From NCBI GenBank assembly GCA_021846985.1, contig JAJZVX010000003.1, forward strand, positions 62,001 through 126,000: a stretch of 64,000 bases of DNA, in the 5' to 3' direction. A model generated the notes under the pieces. That model had not been told where the DNA came from. It saw nothing but the letters and a program-made list of their open reading frames with translations, and made no database searches. Of this stretch, positions 26,049-35,347 are shown one piece after another; within the stretch, counting starts at the first letter, position 1; each line of letters begins with the position of its first letter. The position numbers and the translations under genes are program-made. The stretch comes from Acidobacteriota bacterium. GTDB lineage: Bacteria > Acidobacteriota > Terriglobia > Terriglobales > Acidobacteriaceae.

Positions 26049-27479
26049 TTATTTTCCGATGCAGAAGGTGGAGAAGATCATGTGCAGGATGTCGTCTGGC
26101 GTGGTTTGTCCGGTGAGCGAGTCTAGGGCCCACAGCGCGCGGTAGAGATCCAGCAGGATCATCTCATGCGGAATGCGCTGAGCATTGGCGCGCCCGGCAT
26201 CGGCCAGAGCCGCCAGCGCCGTGCCGATGGCTTCGCGCTGGCGCAGGTTGGTCAGCATTCCCGGCTCCGCCGCCGCACCGCCCGTGGCCAGCGTTAGAAT
26301 CCGCTCCCGCAGCGCCGCAATTCCCTCGCCGGTCAGCGCGGAGGTGGCTACCACCGGCATGCCGCCACAACCCGCTGGCGCCTTCGCACCCGGCGCCAGG
26401 TCGCTTTTGTTGATCGCCACCACCGCCGGTCTCCCCGCCATCGACTCCAGCAATTCCCGCTCCTCGTCGTTCAGCGCCTGCGTTGCATCCAGCACCACCA
26501 CCACCAACGCCGCGTCGGCCAGCGCCTCCCGGCTCCGGCGCATCCCCAACTGTTCGGCCTCTTCGATGTCAACACTCTCCGGTATCGCCTCGCGCAACCC
26601 TGCCGTATCCACCAGCTCCAGCGGAATCCCGTCTAGCGACATCCGCTCGGAAACCGTATCCCGCGTGGTCCCCGGGGTCGCCGTCACAATCGCCCGGTCG
26701 CGCTCCAGCAGACGGTTGAAGAGCGAGCTTTTGCCAGCGTTCGGCCGGCCGACCAGTGCTAAGGTGAGCCCGTCGTGAACAATCCGCCCGCGAGTAAAGG
26801 AGGCTTCCAGCGCCTGGAGCGGCGGCGTCATCTGCTCGATGCGCCGTGCAATCTCGGCTTGCGGCGTCACCTCCACGTCGTCTTCCGCAAAGTCTATGCC
26901 CGCTTCCAGCAGCGCAATCAGCTCGGTCAACGACTGCTTCACAGGCAGCACGCGCCGGCTCAGCGCCCCGCCCAGTTGGCTGGCCGCCTGCCGCGCCTGG
27001 GTGAGCGTTTGGGCTTCGATCAGGTCGCGGACCGCCTCGGCCTGGGTCAGGTCCAGCCGACCGCTGAGGAAAGCCCTATGGGTGAACTCGCCCGGCTGGG
27101 CCAGGCGCGCGTTCAGCGCCAGAGCCCGCGTGAGCAGCAGCTCCAGCACCGCCGGCGAACCGTGGGCAGCAATCTCCACCACATCGTCGCCGGTGTAGGA
27201 GTGCGGCGCGGCAAACAGCGTCACCACCGCTTCGTCGATCCGGCCCGCATCCACTCCCGCATCTTCGTCGACCACGTCGGCCAGCCGTGCGCGGCCGTGT
27301 TGGAGCGGATGCCGCAACCGTACCAGCCGTTCGCCGATGGCGACCGCCCGCGGCCCGCTGAGCCGCACAATTCCAATGCCGCCGCGGCCCGGCGGCGTAG
27401 AGATTGCGGCAATGGTGTCCACGCTCGCGTCGCGGTCTGCCGAGCGATTCACTGCGCAGTTTGTGTGGCGCGCTTCCAT
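26049..27479 (-). CDS. mnmE: tRNA modification GTPase MnmE (476 aa)
   Basis: MnmE with MnmG installs the cmnm5 modification at U34 of several tRNAs. The N-terminal folate-binding domain (DTIAAISTPPGRGGIGIVRLSG) is followed by a helical domain. The G domain has VGRPNAGKSSLFN (G1), ATPGTTRDT (G2), DTAGLRE (G3) and NKSD (G4), and the last residues FCIGK contain the catalytic Cys. ATG 27479 gives the normal length; the frame is open further upstream but lacks conservation. It stands alone here, away from mnmG, rnpA and yidC. Confidence 0.97.
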   Translation of the reverse strand: MEARHTNCAVNRSADRDASVDTIAAISTPPGRGGIGIVRLSGPRAVAIGERLVRLRHPLQHGRARLADVVDEDAGVDAGRIDEAVVTLFAAPHSYTGDDVVEIAAHGSPAVLELLLTRALALNARLAQPGEFTHRAFLSGRLDLTQAEAVRDLIEAQTLTQARQAASQLGGALSRRVLPVKQSLTELIALLEAGIDFAEDDVEVTPQAEIARRIEQMTPPLQALEASFTRGRIVHDGLTLALVGRPNAGKSSLFNRLLERDRAIVTATPGTTRDTVSERMSLDGIPLELVDTAGLREAIPESVDIEEAEQLGMRRSREALADAALVVVVLDATQALNDEERELLESMAGRPAVVAINKSDLAPGAKAPAGCGGMPVVATSALTGEGIAALRERILTLATGGAAAEPGMLTNLRQREAIGTALAALADAGRANAQRIPHEMILLDLYRALWALDSLTGQTTPDDILHMIFSTFCIGK

Positions 27480-27817
27480 GGGCTTGCAGATAGTGTAGCG
27501 GTTGCCCAGCGCGAGGCTCGGCAACTTGGCAGGGAACAAAGAGCCTCTCCGCACTTTATAATCCAAGCCAACGCGGAGCAACTGTCCCAATCGGTTCCTA
27601 ATTGCGAATGTCCCTGCCCAAGCGGGGAAGCCAGCTTCACCCTGAGCGGAAATTCATGTGGCGCTGGCGGCTTGAAATTTCGGCAATCGCGGAACCTCTG
27701 GAGCGGCGCTCTGACCGGTTTTTGCCGGCCGCGTACATTGCCAATCGAAAGTGGAACGTTATTTTGCTAGGCTCTGCCGGAAGTTCTCACATGACAGGCG
27801 GCCTGTGGGCGCGAGGG
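27480..27817 (+). promoter_or_regulatory. 338-bp divergent spacer between mnmE and the TonB-dependent receptor
   Basis: No gene is seen. A weak promoter for the receptor may be TTGCCA near 27739 followed about 17 bp later by an AT-rich TTATTTTGCT. The receptor frame is open through much of this stretch, but the sequence there does not look like an exported N-terminus. Confidence 0.3.
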
Positions 27818-30800
27818 ATGAAAACGCTCTCAACGGGTCTTGTCCTCATTTTGCTCGTCTTCGCGGCCTTGTCGGCGGCGCAACAGGGTCCGCAGCTGGC
27901 CGTTTGGGGCGGCGTACTCCGCGATTCCGGCGGCGCTCCCATCTCCGCAGCACAGATCCTCCTGGACAACAAGGGCCACTCCGCCCAGGCCGTCACCAAC
28001 GCCGGCGGCCAATTTCATCTCCCCGCCTTGCCTGCCGGCCAGTACCGCCTCACCGTCAAGGTTGGCGGCCAGAGCGTCGATTACGCGCAATCGGTCGACC
28101 TCGCTCCCGGCGCGCCCCGCGCGGTGCTTACACTCTCCTCCCACGGCGAGCTGACCCTCGCCGGACTCGAAAGCCAAACCGGGACCGGCGGCGAGCAGCT
28201 CTCCAGCCAGGCGGTGAGCGAACTGCCGCTGAACAAGCGCGACTTCTCGTCGCTGCTGTTGCTGGCCGCAGGCACGATGACCGACGTAAACGGCGCCACC
28301 AACTTTACCGCGCAGTTCGCTATCAACGGTCAGCGCGGCGTGGAAGCCACCTTTGCCATGGACGGCGCGGATATCAGCGATCCGGAGATGGGAGGAGCCA
28401 CTTTTACCAATTTCAACGTCGATGCGGTTGAGTCCATCGACTCCAGTTCTGGCTGGATGCCGGCGGAGATCGGCCGTGGCGCGTCCGGTTTCACGAACAT
28501 CATCACGCGCTCGGGGGTCGGCGGCTTCCACGGCTCGTTCTTCGAGTTTGTTCGCAACTCGGCGTTTGACGCGCGCAACTTCTTCGACCATCCCACACCG
28601 GCCTACCCCGGCCGCATTCCGCCCTTCCGGCGCAACGAATTCGGCTTTACCAACGGCGGACCGCTCTATATTCCTCACCTCTACGACGGCCGCAACCGCA
28701 CCTTCTACTTTGTCGAGTATCAAGGGTTCCGCCAGGTTCTTGGCACCACGCAGGTGCTGGCTGTGCCCACCCTGGCGCAGCGCGCCGGCTCCGATACGGT
28801 GACCTATCCCGACGGCTCGACCGACACGCTGACGGTTCCCGTCGATCCCGATATTGCTGCCATTCTCGCCCGCTATCCCATGCCCAATTTGCCCTCTGGC
28901 CCTTACGGCAACAACACCTACGCCACCGCATCCAAGGTCTCTACCGACGCCGACCAGGTCTCGATTCGTCTTGACCATGCCTTCAGCAGCCGGGACCATT
29001 TTTTTACCCGCGTGACGCTGGACAACCTGACCGGTCCCACCACCAATCCCGACCAGACCGCCGTCGATCCCTCTTTCGCGGTTGAATACATCGATCACCA
29101 GCGCAATGTGGTGGCCACCTACACGCGCGAGCTTTCGCCGCGGTCCATGATCGAGTCCTCGTTGAGCATCATCCGCACCACGCCGGGTTTCCCCACGCCC
29201 AATCACGTCGATCCGGCCGTTAAGTTCAACGACAACCTGTTTGAGGCCTTCAACTCCGCCGGCGGCTCGGTGATGCAGTCCTACGGCAATCTCTTTCAGG
29301 GCCGCGAGAATATCTCCTTCACCACCGCGCGCCACCTGTTCAAGGCGGGCGGGGAAGTGCGCTTGAATCGCGACACCACTTACTGGGGCCAGAGCCCGAA
29401 CGGAGAATTCGACTTCGGCGGCGGCGCCACGTACTACGCAGGCAGCACGCCCATCCTCTCCGCCAGCCACACCCACGACGTCCAATACGGCGACATGCTG
29501 CCCGACACGCTGAGCGCCCTGCTGTCAGGCAGCGCGTTTGCATACACCATCGCGATTGCTCCGCCCGGCATCTCCAGCGGCCGCAACATCGGTCCCGCTG
29601 CCGCCAGCCGCAACAATGTCAACTTCTACGCCCAGGACACATGGAAGCTGCTTCCGCGCCTTACCCTGGACTACGGCCTGCGTTGGGAGTACTACGGCCC
29701 GATTACCGAGCGCGCGCATCGCACCGCCAGCCTGCGCATCGTGAACGGCCAGCATGAATACGTTGTGAATCCTCAGCCCGGCTACGCAACCAGTTGGCAC
29801 GGATGGGGACCGCGCGTGGCCTTGTCGTGGCAGAGCCCGGGCAACTTCGTTGTCCGCGCCGGCGGCGGCATCACGGTCATCCCTCCCAACATTTGGCAGG
29901 ACAATTTTCTTACCGGCGCCGCGCCTTTCTCCGTAATGCCGCGTCTTCTCTCCGCCTCCAGCGCACCGCTGAAGTACGGCTTCCGCCTTACCCCGGCGCA
30001 GTTGCCGGCCGCCGTCACGCCCAGCGGACAGGACATTCTCCATGGCGGCGACACCAAGGACATTCCGCCCAATACGATCATGGATGTGAATCGCTACGAG
30101 CAGGAGCTGGCAGCTCTCACGCCCGGCGGGGTGGTTAGCGACATCGCCATCAACGGCGTGGCCGCGAACTTCGATAACGCGACCCTGTTCACCTGGACGG
30201 CCGGCGTGGAGCGCAAGTTCGCCAACCTCGCCGCCAGCGCCACCTACGTGGGCACCGCCGCAGAGAAGCTCCCCCGCATCTCGTATCCAAACGCATATCC
30301 GGGAGCAGATGCCACATGGGCCCCGCAGACCCTCTTTGACAGCATGGGCAATATCATCGGCGGCTTCGGCTCCGAGAATCTCATCACCGCTACCTCCCAC
30401 TCCTCCTACAACGCTCTGCAAACCTCGCTCTCCGGCACGGTGGACCACGGCGGCCCGGACATTCAGGCCAGCTACACATGGTCCAAGTCCATCGACGACA
30501 CCAGTGCGGTGATGGGCGGAGGCACCGGCTCCACAGGCGCGGTCGCCAACGCGAGTCCCCAGGATCCTTATGACACGCATCCGGAGCGCGGCCCCTCCAA
30601 CTTCGATGTAACCCACGCCTTCAGCCTCACCATTGCCCAGGATTTGCATCTCGAAAACGCCGCTTTCCTTGACCCGGTCAGCCGCAAAATCACTGGCGGC
30701 TGGGAGCTGCTGAGCATCTCCAGCATCAGTTCCGGACTGCCTTTCACGGTTTATTCCGGCATCCAGCAAACCGGCGCAGGAAGCGGAGGCGCGGACCGCC

Positions 30801-31204
30801 CTGACCAGATTGCCACGCCACAGCTCTCCACGGCCCGCACCGACCGTCAAGACTACTTTGGCCACGGCGGCACCAACGCCACGGATTTCTTCCTCATTCC
30901 CATCCACGTGCCCGGCGGCAGCGGACCGAACCAAGGCCGCTTTGGTTCGCTCGGCCGCAACAGCTTCCGCGGCCCCGCGTATTACGACTTCGATTTCGCA
31001 CTTATCAAAGACACGCCTCTCGGCGCCCGCCGCGGCGGAGTGGAGCGCATGGCCTTGCAGTTTCGCGCCGAGTTCTTCAATCTGTTCAATATCGTGAATA
31101 TGGGACTGCCCGCCAACGTGCTCAACGGCACCGGTTTCGGCGAGATCAGCAAGACCGCGGGCACGTCGCGCCAGATCCAATTTTCGCTTAAATTGATTTA
31201 CTGA
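27818..31204 (+). CDS. Oar-type TonB-dependent outer membrane receptor (1128 aa)
   Basis: A signal peptide (TGLVLILLVFAALSAAQQ) precedes a carboxypeptidase-regulatory-like beta-sandwich (residues ~25-110, WGGVLRDSGGAPISAAQILLDNKG). A TonB plug follows (ELPLNKRDFSSLLLLAAGTM, QFAINGQRGVEATFAMDGADISD), then a long beta-barrel ending in an aromatic C-terminus (QFSLKLIY). This is the Oar-like type greatly expanded in Acidobacteriota, thought to import glycans or other large nutrients or to act in adhesion. ATG 27818 is chosen; 27791 is an in-frame alternative. It is followed after 18 bp by a serine hydrolase, so the two are co-transcribed. Confidence 0.92.
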   Translation: MKTLSTGLVLILLVFAALSAAQQGPQLAVWGGVLRDSGGAPISAAQILLDNKGHSAQAVTNAGGQFHLPALPAGQYRLTVKVGGQSVDYAQSVDLAPGAPRAVLTLSSHGELTLAGLESQTGTGGEQLSSQAVSELPLNKRDFSSLLLLAAGTMTDVNGATNFTAQFAINGQRGVEATFAMDGADISDPEMGGATFTNFNVDAVESIDSSSGWMPAEIGRGASGFTNIITRSGVGGFHGSFFEFVRNSAFDARNFFDHPTPAYPGRIPPFRRNEFGFTNGGPLYIPHLYDGRNRTFYFVEYQGFRQVLGTTQVLAVPTLAQRAGSDTVTYPDGSTDTLTVPVDPDIAAILARYPMPNLPSGPYGNNTYATASKVSTDADQVSIRLDHAFSSRDHFFTRVTLDNLTGPTTNPDQTAVDPSFAVEYIDHQRNVVATYTRELSPRSMIESSLSIIRTTPGFPTPNHVDPAVKFNDNLFEAFNSAGGSVMQSYGNLFQGRENISFTTARHLFKAGGEVRLNRDTTYWGQSPNGEFDFGGGATYYAGSTPILSASHTHDVQYGDMLPDTLSALLSGSAFAYTIAIAPPGISSGRNIGPAAASRNNVNFYAQDTWKLLPRLTLDYGLRWEYYGPITERAHRTASLRIVNGQHEYVVNPQPGYATSWHGWGPRVALSWQSPGNFVVRAGGGITVIPPNIWQDNFLTGAAPFSVMPRLLSASSAPLKYGFRLTPAQLPAAVTPSGQDILHGGDTKDIPPNTIMDVNRYEQELAALTPGGVVSDIAINGVAANFDNATLFTWTAGVERKFANLAASATYVGTAAEKLPRISYPNAYPGADATWAPQTLFDSMGNIIGGFGSENLITATSHSSYNALQTSLSGTVDHGGPDIQASYTWSKSIDDTSAVMGGGTGSTGAVANASPQDPYDTHPERGPSNFDVTHAFSLTIAQDLHLENAAFLDPVSRKITGGWELLSISSISSGLPFTVYSGIQQTGAGSGGADRPDQIATPQLSTARTDRQDYFGHGGTNATDFFLIPIHVPGGSGPNQGRFGSLGRNSFRGPAYYDFDFALIKDTPLGARRGGVERMALQFRAEFFNLFNIVNMGLPANVLNGTGFGEISKTAGTSRQIQFSLKLIY

Positions 31205-31222
31205 TCGCAAAGGGAGCATCGC

Positions 31223-32560
31223 ATGACTATCGTCCGCATCGCCTTCAATTTGGCCGTTGCATCTGCCGCCTGTGCGCTGGGAACCGGACCGCTGTTTGCC
31301 CAGCCGCATCCCGCGCCGGCCCGCGCCGCGCTCAGCCTGACGCCCGTCAAACCGGAGTCTGTGGGCTTCTCTTCCGCGCGCCTGGAACGCCTTCGGACTC
31401 TTCTCGATGAGGAGGTGAACCAGAAGCAGATCTCCGGCTACGTGACCATTCTGGCCCGCCACGGCAAAGTTGTCCTCTACCGCGCCGGCGGCTATAGCGA
31501 TGTGGCCAGCCGCTCCCCCATGACCAAGGACGCCATCTTCCGCGACTACTCCATGACCAAGCCCATTACCGGCGTGGCCATGATGACCCTCTACGAAGAA
31601 GGAAAGTGGCTCCCCTCCGATCCCATCTCCAAATTCATTCCCGAGTTCGCCCACCTCAAGGTCTTCAAGGGCCTCGATGCCAGCGGCCATATGATCCTTG
31701 CCGATCCGGATCACGCCCCCACCATGCGCGAACTGATGAGCCACTCGGCCGGCTTTACCTACGGCTTCGGCAATACGCCCGTCGACGCCATGTATCGCGA
31801 AAAGAAGGTTCTGGCCTCGAAAAACCTCCAGGAGATGATCGACAAGCTGGCGACCATTCCTCTGCTTTACCAGCCCGGCAAGGCCTGGGTCTACTCCGTC
31901 TCCATGGACATTGAGGGCTACATTGTCGAAAAGCTCTCCGGCCAGTCGTTGCCCGACTTTGCGCGCGATCGCATCTTTACGCCGCTTGGCATGCGCGATG
32001 CCGGCTTCTATGTTCCCGCCGCCAAGCGCGCCCGCTTTGTGACCAACTACCATCCAGATGCCGACGGGCATCTGGTGGTGGAGACCTCCAATTCCGCCCT
32101 GCCCATGGATTTCTCCGTTCCGCCCACCATGCCCTCGGGCGGCGGCGGCCTAGTCTCCACCGCCGAGGATTACTACCGCTTCATCCAGATGCTGGCCAAC
32201 GGCGGCGAGCTTGATGGCAAGCGCATTCTCGCCCCCTCCACCGTCAAGCTGATGACCTCCAACCACCTGCCCGCCAGCCTGCTCACCGGCGAGTTTGCCG
32301 GCGGCATGCACGTGATGCGCCCGGGCTTCGGCTATGGCTATAACTGCGCCGTCATCTTCAATCCCCCCGAGGCCAACCTGCCCGACGGCAAAGGCACCTT
32401 CCTCTGGGATGGCGCCGCCGGCACCTGGTTCTGGGTCGATCCCACCAACGACCTGGTCTTCGTCACCATGATTCAGCGCATGGCCAGCCCGGACAACCAC
32501 TACCTCGAGTACCGCAGCCACGCCGTCGTCTACCAGGCCCTCGTCGATCCGTCCAAATAG
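31223..32560 (+). CDS. Secreted beta-lactamase-family serine hydrolase (445 aa)
   Basis: A signal peptide (residues 1-27) precedes a class C beta-lactamase/penicillin-binding fold. The nucleophile motif is S110-M-T-K113, the Tyr motif is near WVYSVSMD, and a C-terminal FLWDGAAGTWFWVDP stands for the HxG/KTG-like strand. Members of this family (EstB-like esterases, D-amino-acid peptidases) act on esters or peptides, and a true beta-lactamase is unlikely. GGAG-type bases precede the ATG, and the gene lies 18 bp after the receptor. Its role in the locus may be removal of acyl groups from the imported substrate. Confidence 0.88.
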   Translation: MTIVRIAFNLAVASAACALGTGPLFAQPHPAPARAALSLTPVKPESVGFSSARLERLRTLLDEEVNQKQISGYVTILARHGKVVLYRAGGYSDVASRSPMTKDAIFRDYSMTKPITGVAMMTLYEEGKWLPSDPISKFIPEFAHLKVFKGLDASGHMILADPDHAPTMRELMSHSAGFTYGFGNTPVDAMYREKKVLASKNLQEMIDKLATIPLLYQPGKAWVYSVSMDIEGYIVEKLSGQSLPDFARDRIFTPLGMRDAGFYVPAAKRARFVTNYHPDADGHLVVETSNSALPMDFSVPPTMPSGGGGLVSTAEDYYRFIQMLANGGELDGKRILAPSTVKLMTSNHLPASLLTGEFAGGMHVMRPGFGYGYNCAVIFNPPEANLPDGKGTFLWDGAAGTWFWVDPTNDLVFVTMIQRMASPDNHYLEYRSHAVVYQALVDPSK

Positions 32561-32645
32561 CCGCCGTCTTCTTTTCCGCCGCGTGCGGGGCGCATCCCCT
32601 CGTCCCGCCGCCCCGCTCGATAACTCCGGAAAGGACCCCGCCGCC

Positions 32646-33998
32646 ATGATGCGCTTTGCACTCCGCTGGCTCTGTCTCGGCCTCTTCGCCGCCGCCCCTC
32701 TTGCCGCCCAGTCCGCCAACGCCGTTGATCTCAAGCCCTCGCCCCAGCAGGTCCGGTGGCAGGACCTCGAGTTCGGTGTCATCGTCCACTTCGGCACCAA
32801 CACCTTCCTCAACCGCGAGTGGGGCGATGGCACGGCCAGCCCCAGCGTCTTCAACCCCACTCACGCCGATCCCGAACAGTGGCTCGCAGCCGCCAAGGCG
32901 GCAGGCGCCCGCTATGTGGTTCTCGTCGCCAAGCACCACGACGGCTTCTGCCTCTGGCCGACAAAGCAGACCGATTACAGCGTGGCAGCCAGCCCCTGGC
33001 GCGGCGGCAAAGGAGACCTCGTCCGCCTCACCGCCGACGCCGCCCACAAGCTCGGCCTCGGCTTCGGCGTCTATCTCTCGCCATGGGACCGCCACGATCC
33101 ACGCTACAAAGATCCCGCCGCCTACGACCGCTACTATCTCGCTCAGCTCTCCGAGTTATCCAGCCACTACGGCAACCTCGTGGAGTTATGGCTCGACGGC
33201 GCCGGTAGCGAGGGCCGCACCTATAACTTCGAAAAGATTATCGAAACCCTGCGTACGTATCAGCCCAATACGCTGGTCTTTGCCGATATGGGCCTCTTCG
33301 AATACGGCGACATCCGCTGGGTAGGCAACGAAGACGGCGTGATCCCCTACGAAAACTGGAACGTCATCGACCGTCACGGCTTCCTGCGCTGGCGCCCTGT
33401 CGAAGCCGACACGCCCCTCCACCAGCGCCACTGGTTCTGGCACCCCAACGACGAAGCCTCTCTCAAGTCCGTCGATGCGCTCCTGACCATCTATGAGCAG
33501 ACCGTCGGTCGCGGCGGACAGCTCATGCTCGGCATTGCTCCCGACAACCGTGGCCTGCTGCCTGACGCCGACGTGGCCCGCCTCCGCGCGTTTGGCCAGG
33601 CACTCCGCGCGCGTTATGCGCACAACCTCGCCCTCGCCCATCTGACCACCGACGCCAACACCGACGCCGCCCTCGACGGCAATGCGGATACCTTCTGGTC
33701 CGCTCCGGCCGGCTCCCACAGCGCCACGCTCGAAGCAGACTTCCCGCACCCCGTCACCTTCGACCGCACTCTCAGCATGGAGTGGCTGAACGACGGGCAG
33801 AACATTGAAAAGTACGCAATCGAGATTTGGAGCGGCAACGGCTGGAAGCCGGTCGTCGAAGGCTACGCCATTGGTCACAAAAAGATCGACGCCTTTCCGC
33901 CCGTGACCTCCACGCGCGTCCGCCTCCACATTCTTTCCAGCGCGCACCATGCACATATCCGCGAGTTCCAGATATTCAACACTGGGAGCGCGCACTAA
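32646..33998 (+). CDS. Alpha-L-fucosidase, GH29 (450 aa)
   Basis: A signal peptide (residues 1-22) is followed by the GH29 barrel: EFGVIVHFGTNTF, VLVAKHHDGFCLWPT, GLGFGVYLSPWDRHDPRY and the nucleophile Asp184 in VELWLDGAG. The C-terminal ~110 residues (from DANTDAALDGNADTFWSA) resemble a discoidin/F5-8C carbohydrate-binding domain. The enzyme releases terminal fucose from glycans in the periplasm or outside the cell. It starts at the first of two adjacent ATGs and sits 85 bp after the serine hydrolase. Together with the TonB receptor it forms a small glycan-use locus. Confidence 0.93.
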   Translation: MMRFALRWLCLGLFAAAPLAAQSANAVDLKPSPQQVRWQDLEFGVIVHFGTNTFLNREWGDGTASPSVFNPTHADPEQWLAAAKAAGARYVVLVAKHHDGFCLWPTKQTDYSVAASPWRGGKGDLVRLTADAAHKLGLGFGVYLSPWDRHDPRYKDPAAYDRYYLAQLSELSSHYGNLVELWLDGAGSEGRTYNFEKIIETLRTYQPNTLVFADMGLFEYGDIRWVGNEDGVIPYENWNVIDRHGFLRWRPVEADTPLHQRHWFWHPNDEASLKSVDALLTIYEQTVGRGGQLMLGIAPDNRGLLPDADVARLRAFGQALRARYAHNLALAHLTTDANTDAALDGNADTFWSAPAGSHSATLEADFPHPVTFDRTLSMEWLNDGQNIEKYAIEIWSGNGWKPVVEGYAIGHKKIDAFPPVTSTRVRLHILSSAHHAHIREFQIFNTGSAH

Positions 33999-34102
33999 CC
34001 CGCATTCCCCGCTCTAGCTTTCTGAATTCATTCTCGTGGCACGAGGCACTGGTTTATGATGAGGTCCACAAGGCCGCGAAATCGCCTTCAGGAGGCTCTT
34101 CC

Positions 34103-35185
34103 GTGAACAACAATCGAGCGCAGTCACCGCACAGCCCGGGCCGCCGCCAGTTTCTCAAGGCCGGCACCGCCGTCACCGCCGCCTTGCTTGCTCCTTCGGC
34201 GCTGGCCGATGCGCCGCGCGCGCTCTCTTCCCTGCCCGCGCTGCCCACCAATCCCCGCACTCAGGCCGCCATGCCCACCCGCAACCTGGGCAAAACCGGC
34301 TACAAAGTGGGTATCTTCTCGCTCGGCGGCCAGGCCAGCCTGGAAAAGGCGAATAACTTCGCGGTCGCTGTGCCGATCATTGAGCGCGCGCTGGACCTGG
34401 GAGTCAATTACATCGACACCTCCTCCATCTACGGCGGTCCCGAGCGCTGGAGCGAGCAGTATGTGGGCAAGGTGATGGCCCACCGCCGCAACGAGGCCTT
34501 CCTGGCCACCAAGACCAAGGAACGCACCCGCGACGGCTCCATGCGCATGATTGAGAAGTCGCTCGAGTTGCTCCACACCGACCATGTGGATCTTTGGCAG
34601 CTCCACGACATAGGAACGCTCACCGACGTCAATGCCGTCTTCGCCAAAGGCGGCGCCATGGAAGCTCTCATCGAGATGCACGAGCAGAAGGTCGTCCGCT
34701 TCCTCGGTCTCACCGGCCACTACCGTCCTGAAGCCCTCATGGAAGGCATTCGCCGCTTTCCCTTCGACACGGTTCTGATGGCCGTCAACGCAGCCGACCC
34801 GCACCACTACAGCTTCGGCCCCGATCTCATTCCGCTCGCCGTGGAGCGCCAGATGGGCATCATCGGCATGAAAATTCCGGGCCGCGGGCGTATTCTTTCC
34901 AGTTGGACTCCGCAGCCCATTGAAGTGCAGAAGAAGATGTGGGAAGGCATGGTCCTGGCCCCCACGCCCGGCACTCTCACCATGCGCGACGCCATGTATT
35001 ACACCCTCTCGCGCCCGGTAAGCACCATCATCATCGGCTGCGACACCATCGCTCAGCTTGAAGAAAATGTCCAGTTGGCCCGCGACTTCACGCCGCTCAC
35101 CGACGCCCAGTCCGCGCAGATTGTTGCCCGCGCCGAGCCCGTCTCCAAGCCCGCGCTCTTCTTCCGCTTCTACGACCGCCCGTAG
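34103..35185 (+). CDS. Tat-exported aldo/keto reductase (360 aa)
   Basis: GTG 34103 is chosen because GGAGG lies 7 bases upstream, and the N-terminus then shows a twin-arginine signal, GRRQFLKAGTAVTAALLAPSALA. The mature part is an aldo/keto reductase barrel: RNLGKTGYKVGIFSLGG, GVNYIDTSSIYGGPERWSEQYVGK (Asp and Tyr), and ATKTKERTRDGSMRMIEKSLELLHTDHVDLWQLHDI. Tat export of an NADPH-type oxidoreductase is unusual, and similar proteins are common beside glycan-degradation genes. The C-terminus carries no extra ferredoxin domain. It follows the fucosidase after 104 bp. Confidence 0.9.
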   Translation: MNNNRAQSPHSPGRRQFLKAGTAVTAALLAPSALADAPRALSSLPALPTNPRTQAAMPTRNLGKTGYKVGIFSLGGQASLEKANNFAVAVPIIERALDLGVNYIDTSSIYGGPERWSEQYVGKVMAHRRNEAFLATKTKERTRDGSMRMIEKSLELLHTDHVDLWQLHDIGTLTDVNAVFAKGGAMEALIEMHEQKVVRFLGLTGHYRPEALMEGIRRFPFDTVLMAVNAADPHHYSFGPDLIPLAVERQMGIIGMKIPGRGRILSSWTPQPIEVQKKMWEGMVLAPTPGTLTMRDAMYYTLSRPVSTIIIGCDTIAQLEENVQLARDFTPLTDAQSAQIVARAEPVSKPALFFRFYDRP

Positions 35186-35209
35186 CGGGAGAGAAGCGCG
35201 CAAGACACT

Positions 35210-35236
35210 GCGAGCCCTGCCGATGGCAGGGCTCGC
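35210..35236. terminator. Hairpin between the aldo/keto reductase and DUF362 genes
   Basis: GCGAGCCCTGCC (35210-35221), loop GAT, GGCAGGGCTCGC (35225-35236): a perfect 12-bp stem 25 bp after the reductase stop and between convergent genes. There is no U-run. Confidence 0.65.
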
Positions 35237-35347
35237 GATGCGCAGCGGCGGGACGAAGCGGTTTCAGGAACGTTGAAGATTGACGCTCCCTGGCGGGCAG
35301 GCCAACGTGGCTTCTTCTTTCCCGGATCCAACCTTACTGAAGGTGCT

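Noticed and set aside
31223-32560. A beta-lactamase resistance gene
   Set aside because: It has the class C fold and SxxK, but the family is mostly esterases and peptidases, and the locus context is glycan use.
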